Source: an uncultured Roseobacter sp.
Lineage (GTDB): Bacteria; Pseudomonadota; Alphaproteobacteria; Rhodobacterales; Rhodobacteraceae
Assembly (NCBI RefSeq): GCF_947493125.1
Contig: NZ_CANLQB010000002.1
Coordinates: forward strand, 124,001-188,000
Direction of reading: 5' to 3'
DNA length: 64,000 bases
A model generated the notes under the pieces. That model was not told the DNA's origin and did not search any database. It saw nothing but the letters and a program-made list of their open reading frames with translations. Positions 45,465-52,152 of this stretch are shown here, piece after piece (position 1 is the stretch's first letter; every line of letters starts with the position of its first letter). The translations under genes were made by a program, and so were the position numbers.

Positions 45465-46360
45465 CCGCAGCCACTCTCGGCATCGCAGCACTGATCCTCA
45501 TCTTTTCGTGGTGGCCTAGGGCCTCCGCTGTTCCGTCCGACGGCCAGCCCGCCCGGCATGTCTCGACCTATGTCTGGCAGGACGCCAACGATTGGTTCGG
45601 TGGATTTTCGGGGTTGGAACTCACGTCTGACGGCGCGGCCTTCTACGCGGTGACCGACCGCGCCTATCTCGTGCGCGGCTCCATCACGCGGACCGACGGG
45701 CAAATCACGGCCACGACAATCGACGACCACCGCCAACTGGTCGACCGCAACGGCAACACCCGCCGCTTCCCCCATGACGACGCCGAAGGGCTGGCGCTTG
45801 ACGGGCAAGGCCGCCTCTTCGTGTCCTTCGAAGGGGCCCAACGCATCCTGCGCTATGATGACTGGGAGGCCAACGCCCGCTGGCCCTCCTACACCCGCGC
45901 CTGGCGTGCCCTGCATATCAACGGCGGGCTTGAGGCGGTCGCCGTGGACGCGGCGGGCACGCTCTACACCCTGCCCGAGGGCGTTCCGCGCGGCGCTTAT
46001 GAAGCGCTGGTCTATCGCCGGCACCCTCAACAGAAGTGGCAGCAGCCCTTCACGCTGCCGCTCGACATCGGCTATCTGCCCGTCGGTGCCGACTTTGGAC
46101 CGGACGAGCGGCTCTACCTGCTCGAGCGCAAGCTCACCACACTCGGCTTCCGCAGCCGCATTCGCGCCATGTCAGTCACCGAGGACGGGGTCAGGGACAT
46201 CGAAACCGTGCTTGAGACACCGCGGCGCATTCACGGGAACCTCGAAGGCCTGTCGGTCTGGCAGGACAGCGACGGGCGCATCCGGCTCACCATGATCTCA
46301 GACAATAACTTCTGGCGCGCATTACCCACACATATTGTCGAATATGTGCTGATCAACTGA
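45443..46360 (+). CDS. Esterase-like activity of phytase family protein
   Basis: 305-aa protein with a signal/anchor segment (LAVAAATLGIAALILIFSWW) and a beta-propeller-like phytase-like domain. Conserved segments: FGGFSGLELTSDGAAFYAVTDRAYLVRG, DDAEGLALDGQGRLFVSFEGAQRI, GGLEAVAVDAAGTLYTLPEG and GNLEGLSVWQDSDGRIRLTMISDNNF. Probably periplasmic. Real substrate unknown. The start overlaps the mepA 3' end by 22 bp; no ribosome-binding site better than GCGCAA context was noted, so coupling is likely. Confidence 0.83.
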   Translation: MRKRLAVAAATLGIAALILIFSWWPRASAVPSDGQPARHVSTYVWQDANDWFGGFSGLELTSDGAAFYAVTDRAYLVRGSITRTDGQITATTIDDHRQLVDRNGNTRRFPHDDAEGLALDGQGRLFVSFEGAQRILRYDDWEANARWPSYTRAWRALHINGGLEAVAVDAAGTLYTLPEGVPRGAYEALVYRRHPQQKWQQPFTLPLDIGYLPVGADFGPDERLYLLERKLTTLGFRSRIRAMSVTEDGVRDIETVLETPRRIHGNLEGLSVWQDSDGRIRLTMISDNNFWRALPTHIVEYVLIN

Positions 46361-46449
46361 CTTGTGCCGTCGGGCAATTGCGCCTAAAGACCGCGCGTTG
46401 GACCTTCGTCCGACCAAGTGCCGCACCCTTGCCAAAACGGAAAGACCTC

Positions 46450-47070
46450 ATGACACGCGCTCACCTCCCCGGCATTCTCGCCATGGCCGCCATCGTTGTG
46501 GCCTCGAACATCCTCGTTCAATTCCTCTTCGGCCAATGGCTGACCTGGGGAGCCTTTACCTATCCACTGGCCTTCCTCGTCACGGATGTGATGAACCGAG
46601 TCTACGGTACAGGCCCGGCGCGCCGCGTGGTCTTTGTCGGATTTCTCGTGGGCGTCGGCTGTTCGCTGATCGGCACCCAGATCATGGGCGAGTTCGGCCC
46701 GCTCGTCACGCTGCGCATCGCGCTCGGATCCGGCCTCGCCTTTCTAACCGCGCAATTGCTCGACGTGGCAATCTTCTCCGCCCTGAGGGAGGGCCGCTGG
46801 TGGCGCGCGCCGCTCGCTTCCACGCTGATTGGCAGCACGGTGGATACAGCGCTCTTCTTCACCATCGCCTTCTCAGCCAGCCTCACCTTCATTGAGCCCG
46901 CAAATGACGTCAGCTGGGCCGGTGAGGTCCTGCCAATCCTCGGTGTCGGTCCCGCAGCCCCGCTCTGGGTCTCGCTGGCCGTGGCCGACTGGATGGTGAA
47001 ACTGTCGCTGGCTTTGGTGGCACTGATCCCGTTCCGCTTAATCACCACCCGGATCGCAGCTGCAAGCTGA
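46450..47070 (+). CDS. Queuosine precursor transporter (YhhQ/QPT)
   Basis: 206-aa inner-membrane protein of the VUT/YhhQ family that imports 7-deazaguanine precursors of tRNA queuosine. Six hydrophobic segments; family motif FTYPLAFLVTDVMNRVYG and the C-terminal WMVKLSLALVALIPFRLI. ATG 46450 gives the family N terminus; an extension 24 codons upstream is unlikely. I found no convincing preQ1 riboswitch in the 89 bp upstream, only a small stem (about 46395-46412). An AAAGAC/GTCTTT stem (47096-47111) follows the gene without a T-run. Confidence 0.88.
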   Translation: MTRAHLPGILAMAAIVVASNILVQFLFGQWLTWGAFTYPLAFLVTDVMNRVYGTGPARRVVFVGFLVGVGCSLIGTQIMGEFGPLVTLRIALGSGLAFLTAQLLDVAIFSALREGRWWRAPLASTLIGSTVDTALFFTIAFSASLTFIEPANDVSWAGEVLPILGVGPAAPLWVSLAVADWMVKLSLALVALIPFRLITTRIAAAS

Positions 47071-47217
47071 GGGTTTGCATATTTTTGGAACAATGAAAGA
47101 CACATGTCTTTGCCGTTGCCGGCAGAGCCGCGCCGTTAACGAAAAAATGCTTGGTGATTTCCAAAACCTGTGCGACGATTCTGTCAACGTCAACAGATAG
47201 GTAAAGGAGGTGATCCA

Positions 47218-47274
47218 GTGTCGAGAAAGGTATTGGAGCGAGGTGTCGGAACAGCTTTGGAGGTCGCCTGCTGA
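47218..47274 (+). CDS. 18-aa leader peptide with near-maximal Shine-Dalgarno
   Basis: GTG start, peptide MSRKVLERGVGTALEVAC, TGA stop. AGGAGG ends 7 nt before the GTG and the complementarity to 16S rRNA extends to 15 nt. Codons include AGA, GTA, TTG (twice), CGA, GGA, ACA and GCT, unlike the GC-ending codons of neighbouring genes, so decoding may be slow or the constraint may be on the RNA. The stop lies inside the first stem-loop. Peptide-level function is unproven. Confidence 0.55.
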   Translation: MSRKVLERGVGTALEVAC

Positions 47275-47346
47275 GGCAGCCCTTGACGGGCAGACCACCT
47301 GAGTGGACATCGGTCTAACCGATCCCCCTCCTGAAGCCATTCGATT

Positions 47347-47375
47347 GGGCCGCACCACACCGTGCGGCCCTTTTT
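47347..47375 (+). terminator. Strong intrinsic terminator ahead of arfB
   Basis: GGGCCGCAC (47347-47355) pairs perfectly with GTGCGGCCC (47362-47370) around loop CACACC, followed by five T residues. It ends 30 nt before the arfB start codon, so arfB needs read-through, anti-termination or its own promoter within about 30 nt. Confidence 0.92.
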
Positions 47376-47405
47376 CGTAGGCAGCTTTCATGGCAGAAGG
47401 CAGGA

Positions 47406-47828
47406 ATGCTGTGGATCAACGATCAGATAGAACTCCAAGACTGGGAACTGACCGAGAGCTTCGTGCGCGCCTCCGGCCCCGGCGGGCAGAACGTGAACAA
47501 GGTCGCCACCGCGGTTGAGCTGCGGTTCGAGGCCGCGCGCTCGCCCTCGCTGCCCGGCCCGGTGAAGACCCGGCTCAAACGCCTGGCCGGGCGGCGCTGG
47601 ACCACCGAGGGCGCGCTGGTCATCCAATGCGACGAGACCCGCAGCCAGGCCCGCAACCGCGACATCGCCCGTGACCGCCTCGCCGAGCTGATCCGCAAGG
47701 CCCTTGTGCGCCCCAAACGCCGCATCCCGACCAAGCCGACGCTCGGCTCGAAAAAACGGCGGCTGAAGGCCAAAAAACTGCGCGGTGAGGTGAAGGCGTT
47801 GCGCGGCTCCGTGCGCGATTCGGACTGA
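47406..47828 (+). CDS. arfB: Alternative ribosome-rescue peptidyl-tRNA hydrolase ArfB
   Basis: 140-aa GGQ protein that frees stalled ribosomes by hydrolysing peptidyl-tRNA. The release-factor motif is SGPGGQNVNKVATAVELR near residues 23-40; the basic C-terminal tail (KPTLGSKKRRLKAKKLRGE) enters the empty mRNA channel, as in E. coli YaeJ. ATG 47406 follows AGAAGG. It lies just beyond the terminator of the structured leader, which suggests conditional expression. Confidence 0.95.
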   Translation: MLWINDQIELQDWELTESFVRASGPGGQNVNKVATAVELRFEAARSPSLPGPVKTRLKRLAGRRWTTEGALVIQCDETRSQARNRDIARDRLAELIRKALVRPKRRIPTKPTLGSKKRRLKAKKLRGEVKALRGSVRDSD

Positions 47829-47996
47829 TCCCCCGGTCTCGGAAATGCATGCCGGTGCGAGTATGCCTGTACCAATGCGGTCCAAGGTTGCGGGGGCGCG
47901 ACCTGGCGATGTGTTTCCTATCTGCCTTGTAAACAGCCGCAAAAGCGACCTTCCAAAAAGTTAATATCATTCCAAAACAGTGTGTTCTGGCATTCT

Positions 47997-48012
47997 TGAG
48001 GGGCGTACCTCA
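47997..48012. promoter_or_regulatory. Candidate LacI-family operator, site A
   Basis: TGAGGGGCGTACCTCA: outer TGAGG/CCTCA arms and a central CG, with 6 of 8 base pairs symmetric. The central CG is typical of LacI-family operators. It lies 100 bp before the binding-protein start; the operon encodes a LacI regulator. Confidence 0.65.
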
Positions 48013-48026
48013 AAAATATGTCGACA

Positions 48027-48042
48027 TGAGGTACGTCCCTCA
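48027..48042. promoter_or_regulatory. Candidate LacI-family operator, site B
   Basis: TGAGGTACGTCCCTCA: same outer arms as site A, central CG, 7 of 8 pairs symmetric. Its centre is 30 bp from that of site A, about three helical turns, which allows cooperative binding on one face. Confidence 0.65.
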
Positions 48043-48111
48043 TCTAGCGTGAAGAGGTCCGGAACCGACTCGGCGGGGACCGAGCGGGCAGGACCACTAG
48101 GGAGGTACCAC

Positions 48112-49431
48112 ATGACATATTCGAAACTGACGGCCGTCAGTGCGCTCAGCCTTGCCGCAGCAGGCTTCGGCGCATCCGCACATGCCGAAGACCTGACACT
48201 CTGCTGGGCGGCCTGGGATCCGGCAAACGCGCTCGTGGAGCTCAGCAAGGAGTTCGAAGAGCAATCCGGCCACACCATGAACTTCGAGTTCATCCCCTGG
48301 CCCAACTTCGCCGACCGCATGCTGAACGAGCTTAACTCCGGCGGCAATCTTTGCGACCTGCTGATCGGCGACAGCCAGTGGATCGGCGGCGGCGCCGAGA
48401 ACGGGCATTACGTCAAGCTGAACGACTTCTTCGACGCCGAAGGCATCTCCATGGGCGATTTCGCCGATGCCACCGTCTATGCCTATTCCACATGGCCCAA
48501 GGGCTCGGAAAACTACTATGCGCTGCCTGCGATGGGCGATGCCAACGGGTGGTTCTATCGCAAGGACTGGTTCGAACGGGAGGACATCCGCGCTGCCTTC
48601 AAGGAAGAGACAGGCCGCGAGCTTGGAGAGCCTCAGACGCAAAAAGAGCTGCTTGAGATCGCGCAATTCTTCCAGGAGCGCGAGATCGACGGTCAGACAG
48701 TCTATGGCGCCGCCATCTTCACCGAGCGTGGCTCGGAAGGCATCACCATGGGGGTCACCGGGGCGCTCTACCCCTGGGGCTTCAAATACGAAAACACCCC
48801 GGGATCTTACGACATGGAAGGTGCCGTGAACTCGCCGGAAGCCGTGGAAGCACTTGAATTCTACAAGGAATTCTACGAAACCGCGACACCGCCGGGCTAC
48901 ACGAACTCCTACATGGGGGAATCGCTCGACGCCTTCAAATCCGGTCAGGTGGCGATGGCGATGAACTGGTTCGCTTTCTTCCCCGGCCTCTACGCCGACC
49001 CGAACACCGGGGGCGACAAGATCGACTTCTTTGTGAACCCGCCGCAGAACCAGGCAGGCTCCACATTGGGCGGTCAGGGCATCAGCGTGGTCGCCTACTC
49101 CGACAAGCAGGACGCGGCGCTCGAATACATCAAGTGGTTCGCCCAGCCGGACGTGCAGCAGAAGTGGTGGGATCTGGGCGGGTATTCCGCGCATAAGGCC
49201 GTGCTCGAAAGCCCGGAGTTCGTCGACAGCGCACCCTTTGCCGGCGACTTCCTCGAGGCCATGAATGACGTGCAGGACTTCTGGCAGGAACCGGCCTATG
49301 CCGAACTCCTGCTCGCCATGCAGAAGCGCGTGCATGACTACGTGGTCGCCGACCAAGGCACGGCCAAGGAAGCACTCGACAAGCTGATCGAGGATTGGAC
49401 CGAGACCTTCGAAGACGAAGGCAAGCTCTGA
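48112..49431 (+). CDS. Carbohydrate ABC transporter substrate-binding protein
   Basis: 439-aa periplasmic binding protein of the family 1 (carbohydrate) type. Signal peptide MTYSKLTAVSALSLAAAGFG ending ASAHA-ED, then the two-lobe fold with FADRMLNELNSGGNLCDLLIGDSQWIGG, LPAMGDANGWFYRKDWF and AMNWFAFFPGLYAD. GGGAGG precedes the ATG at 48112; the frame is open upstream but that would cover the operators. It captures the substrate of the operon, which is not identifiable by eye. Confidence 0.9.
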   Translation: MTYSKLTAVSALSLAAAGFGASAHAEDLTLCWAAWDPANALVELSKEFEEQSGHTMNFEFIPWPNFADRMLNELNSGGNLCDLLIGDSQWIGGGAENGHYVKLNDFFDAEGISMGDFADATVYAYSTWPKGSENYYALPAMGDANGWFYRKDWFEREDIRAAFKEETGRELGEPQTQKELLEIAQFFQEREIDGQTVYGAAIFTERGSEGITMGVTGALYPWGFKYENTPGSYDMEGAVNSPEAVEALEFYKEFYETATPPGYTNSYMGESLDAFKSGQVAMAMNWFAFFPGLYADPNTGGDKIDFFVNPPQNQAGSTLGGQGISVVAYSDKQDAALEYIKWFAQPDVQQKWWDLGGYSAHKAVLESPEFVDSAPFAGDFLEAMNDVQDFWQEPAYAELLLAMQKRVHDYVVADQGTAKEALDKLIEDWTETFEDEGKL

Positions 49432-49530
49432 CTGCCTCCGGGTGGGGTGGCCTGAAAGCCCACCCGACCTGCCTGTTCACACCGTAGGGTTGGCCCATTG
49501 GGCCGCCCTGCGACGGGAAAGTCGTGCCAG

Positions 49531-50478
49531 ATGACCCAAGCTCCCATCACCCGCGCCGCTGAGGCCACACCGCTCCCTGTGGCGCGCAAGATCCGCGGCC
49601 TGAGCGACCGCGCCATCGCCTGGATCTTCGTAGGCCCGACGATCTTCCTGCTTCTGGCGATCAACATCTTCCCGCTGATCTGGACGATCAATCTCAGCTT
49701 CACCAACTTCCGCGCCAATCGCCCCAACCGTGAGGTCGAGTATGTGGGCCTGCGCAACTACGAGCGCATCCTCACCGACACCGACATCTGGCTTAACATG
49801 CAGGCCACCGCGCATTTCCTGTTCTGGACCATCCTGTTGCAGGTGCTGATCGGCTTTACGCTGGCCTACCTCATCAACAAGAAATTCAAGGGCAACGACC
49901 TCTGGACCACGATCATCGTGCTGCCCATGATGCTGTCGCCAGCGGTTGTGGGCAACTTCTGGAAGTTCCTCTACCAGCCGCAGATCGGGCTCTTCAATTA
50001 CATCGTCGCCTTCTTCACCGGCAAGGACCCCTCCAGTTTCGAGATGCTCGGCCAAGTGAACCTCGCCCCCTGGTCCATCGTGATCGTCGACACATGGATG
50101 TGGACCCCCTTCGTGATGCTGATCTGCCTCGCCGGGCTGCGCTCCATCCCCGACTACATCTACGAGGCGGCCGAGATCGACCGCGCCTCCAAATGGCGGC
50201 AGTTCTGGACAATCACCGTGCCGATGGTCATGCCGTTCCTGATGCTGGCCGTGCTCTTTCGCGGAATCGAGAACTTCAAGATGTTCGACCTGGTGGTCCA
50301 GCTGACGGGTGGCGGGCCTGGCTCGACGACCGAGCTGACCTCGATCAACCTCAAGCGCGAAGCTTTCGAGAAGTGGCGCACAGGCTATGCCTCGGCCTAT
50401 GCGATCATCCTCTTCGTGACCGTCTTCGGCCTCGCCTCGATCTACGTGAAAGCCCTCAACAAGGTGAAGGAACGCTGA
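49531..50478 (+). CDS. Carbohydrate ABC transporter permease 1
   Basis: 315-aa inner-membrane permease of the MalF/UgpA type with six helices. The EAA loop YIYEAAEIDRASKWRQFWTITVPMVMPFLML, which contacts the ATPase, is intact. I prefer ATG 49531 (MTQAPITRAAE) over a TTG 11 codons upstream. Its TGA overlaps the ATG of a 61-aa frame (TGATG), so re-initiation is likely. Confidence 0.92.
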   Translation: MTQAPITRAAEATPLPVARKIRGLSDRAIAWIFVGPTIFLLLAINIFPLIWTINLSFTNFRANRPNREVEYVGLRNYERILTDTDIWLNMQATAHFLFWTILLQVLIGFTLAYLINKKFKGNDLWTTIIVLPMMLSPAVVGNFWKFLYQPQIGLFNYIVAFFTGKDPSSFEMLGQVNLAPWSIVIVDTWMWTPFVMLICLAGLRSIPDYIYEAAEIDRASKWRQFWTITVPMVMPFLMLAVLFRGIENFKMFDLVVQLTGGGPGSTTELTSINLKREAFEKWRTGYASAYAIILFVTVFGLASIYVKALNKVKER

Positions 50479-50663
50479 TGGCTGTCTGTGACATCCGCCT
50501 GCCGAAGAGCGCCCATCTCTCCAGCTGGGCCGCACCGTTGACGCCTCTGGCGCTCGCCATTGCATCGCTGGCCGATCCGGCAAACACCGATGCCATACCG
50601 GCGGTGATCGAAAGCATGCGCATTGCGGATCAACAGCCCGACCCGTCGGAGACCCCGTCATGA
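50478..50663 (+). CDS. 61-aa hypothetical protein coupled between two permease genes
   Basis: Begins MAVCDIRLPKSAHLSSWAAP and ends DQQPDPSETPS. Its ATG shares one base with the permease 1 stop (TGATG) and its TGA overlaps the permease 2 start (ATGA). Codons end mostly in G or C, as in real genes here. It has a mildly hydrophobic stretch (LTPLALAIASLA) too short for a firm membrane helix. No family recognised; it could be a transporter accessory peptide or a coupling frame. Confidence 0.55.
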   Translation: MAVCDIRLPKSAHLSSWAAPLTPLALAIASLADPANTDAIPAVIESMRIADQQPDPSETPS

Positions 50664-51598
50664 GCAGCTTCTCCGTCACCGAGCCCAACGCCCGCTCCAA
50701 ATGGGTCGCCGGCTCCCTCGTGATCCTTTACGCGCTGATCACCATGGTGCCGCTGGCGTGGATCATGCTCACCGGGTTCAAATCTCCCGCCGATGCGATC
50801 AGCTACCCGCCCAAGGTGATCTTTGACCCCACCCTCGAAGGCTACGTGAACCTCTTCACCACCCGCACCCGGCAGACCGACGACTTCCTCGCCGCCAACC
50901 CGCCCGAGACCTGGTACGAGGAGATCGTGCGCCAGTACGACATGGTCATCGCGGGCCCGTCGAAATTCGGCGAACGGTTTCTCAACTCGGTCATCATCGG
51001 CTTTGGCTCGACCTTTCTCAGCGTCTTCCTTGGGACCCTCGCGGCATACGCCTTCTCGCGCTTCAAAATACCGCTGGCGGACGATCTGCTGTTCTTTATC
51101 CTGAGTACAAGGATGATGCCGCCCATCGCCGTCGCCATTCCGATCTTTCTGATGTACCGGCAACTCGGTCTCAGCGACACGCACCTCGGGATGATCCTGC
51201 TCTACACGGCGGTGAACATCTCGCTCGCGGTCTGGCTGCTCAAAAGCTTCATCGACGGCATCCCCACCGAGTACGAGGAAGCCGCCCTCATCGACGGCTA
51301 CACCCGCTTCCAGGCCTTCTACAAGGTTGTGCTGCCACAGGCGGCGACCGGCATCGCCTCCACCGCGATCTTCTGCCTGATCTTTGCGTGGAACGAATAC
51401 GCCTTTGCCGTGCTGCTCACCTCCGGCACCGCGCAAACGGCGCCGCCCTTCATTCCGACGATCATCGGCGTGGGGGGTCTCGACTGGCCTGCCGTGGCGG
51501 CTGGCGCTACCATCTTCCTGCTGCCGGTCATGATCTTCACGGTTGCCCTGCGCAAACACCTACTGCGCGGCATAACATTCGGAGCCGTACGGAAATGA
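50660..51598 (+). CDS. Carbohydrate ABC transporter permease 2
   Basis: 312-aa permease of the MalG/UgpE type with six helices. EAA loop: YEEAALIDGYTRFQAFYKVVLPQAATGI. The first periplasmic loop is long (about residues 45-110) and contains FTTRTRQTDDFLAANPPETWYEEIV. Overlaps the 61-aa frame before it and the 62-aa frame after it by 4 bp. Confidence 0.92.
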   Translation: MSSFSVTEPNARSKWVAGSLVILYALITMVPLAWIMLTGFKSPADAISYPPKVIFDPTLEGYVNLFTTRTRQTDDFLAANPPETWYEEIVRQYDMVIAGPSKFGERFLNSVIIGFGSTFLSVFLGTLAAYAFSRFKIPLADDLLFFILSTRMMPPIAVAIPIFLMYRQLGLSDTHLGMILLYTAVNISLAVWLLKSFIDGIPTEYEEAALIDGYTRFQAFYKVVLPQAATGIASTAIFCLIFAWNEYAFAVLLTSGTAQTAPPFIPTIIGVGGLDWPAVAAGATIFLLPVMIFTVALRKHLLRGITFGAVRK

Positions 51599-51783
51599 TT
51601 GATTTCATCCAAGGTCTTCTCCGCCTGCGCCGCGGCCCCTGGGAAATGCTGGCCACCATCATCATCGCCGTGGGAGTCTTCATGCTCATGCAACCCTTCG
51701 TGATGTGGGCCTTCACCTATTCCTTCATCACAACACTGATCGGCACGGTGATGTTCATCGTCGTCAGCCACTTCCCGGAGTAA
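51595..51783 (+). CDS. 62-aa two-helix membrane protein of the ABC operon
   Basis: MIDFIQGLLRLRRGPWEML, then two hydrophobic helices (about residues 19-35 and 40-58, LATIIIAVGVFMLMQPF and ITTLIGTVMFIVVSHF). The start overlaps the permease 2 stop at ATGA. A small membrane gene occupies a comparable place (glpU) in the rhizobial glycerol ABC operon glpSTPQUV. Homology is not claimed. It may stabilise or modulate the transporter. Confidence 0.7.
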   Translation: MIDFIQGLLRLRRGPWEMLATIIIAVGVFMLMQPFVMWAFTYSFITTLIGTVMFIVVSHFPE

Positions 51784-51788
51784 CCGAG

Positions 51789-52151
51789 ATGCTGGAGCAA
51801 ATCTGCCCGATCCTGCCCTCCCGCGACTTCGGCCAGACCGAAGCCTTCTACACCAGACTGGGATTCGAAACCCAGTACAAACAGGCCAATCAATACATGC
51901 TGATGACCCGCGACAAGGTCGAGATCCACTTCTTCCACCACTCCGGTCACCGCCCCGAACAGAGCAATCATGGCGCCTATATGCGCCCCGCGGATGTGGA
52001 TGCCTTCTCAGCCCAGATCGAAGCATTGGGACTGCCCCGCACCGAGGGGTTCCCCCGGTTCTGGCCCGCTGAAGACAAGCCCTGGGGCATGCGCGAAGCG
52101 GTCATCTGGGACCCGGACGGCAACCTCATCCGCGTCGGGCAGGAGCTCTGA
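51789..52151 (+). CDS. VOC family protein (glyoxalase/bleomycin-resistance-like)
   Basis: 120-aa single-repeat vicinal oxygen chelate protein. Features: CPILPSRDFGQTEAFYTRLGFE, VEIHFFHHSGH and REAVIWDPDGNLIRVGQ. It resembles bleomycin-binding proteins more than true glyoxalase I. It lies between the small membrane gene and the first ATPase gene, 5 bp and 1 bp away, so it belongs to the operon; it may handle a reactive intermediate or bind a metabolite. Role unproven. Confidence 0.82.
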   Translation: MLEQICPILPSRDFGQTEAFYTRLGFETQYKQANQYMLMTRDKVEIHFFHHSGHRPEQSNHGAYMRPADVDAFSAQIEALGLPRTEGFPRFWPAEDKPWGMREAVIWDPDGNLIRVGQEL

Positions 52152-52152
52152 G

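Larger units (their letters stand above)
47203..47375 (+). ncRNA. Structured leader or small dual-function RNA upstream of arfB
   Basis: The visible core runs from AAAGGAGGTGATCCA (47203-47217) to an intrinsic terminator; the true 5' end is probably a little upstream. Elements in order: a 15-nt perfect complement of the 16S rRNA 3' end; an 18-codon frame (47218-47274); stems GCCT/AGGC (47266-47277, overlapping the stop), GCCC/GGGC (47279-47291) and ATCGGT/ACCGAT (47309-47323); a C-rich segment with CCTCCT (47327-47332) able to pair with the Shine-Dalgarno; terminator (47347-47375). arfB begins 31 nt beyond the T-run. This fits an attenuator leader or a stand-alone small RNA. I do not recognise a named RNA family. 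Confidence 0.65.
47829..48111. other. Intergenic region between arfB and the carbohydrate operon
   Basis: 283 bp. It carries the operon promoter region and two 16-bp operator-like palindromes (47997-48012, 48027-48042). An A/T-rich patch around 47952-47970 (TTAATATCAT) may belong to the promoter, but I could not place a convincing -35/-10 pair. Nothing coding is seen. Confidence 0.6.

Noticed and set aside
46361-46449. preQ1 riboswitch before the queuosine-precursor transporter
   Set aside because: Only a small wobble-containing stem is present; the H-type pseudoknot features (loop plus A-rich tail pairing near the ribosome-binding site) could not be found.
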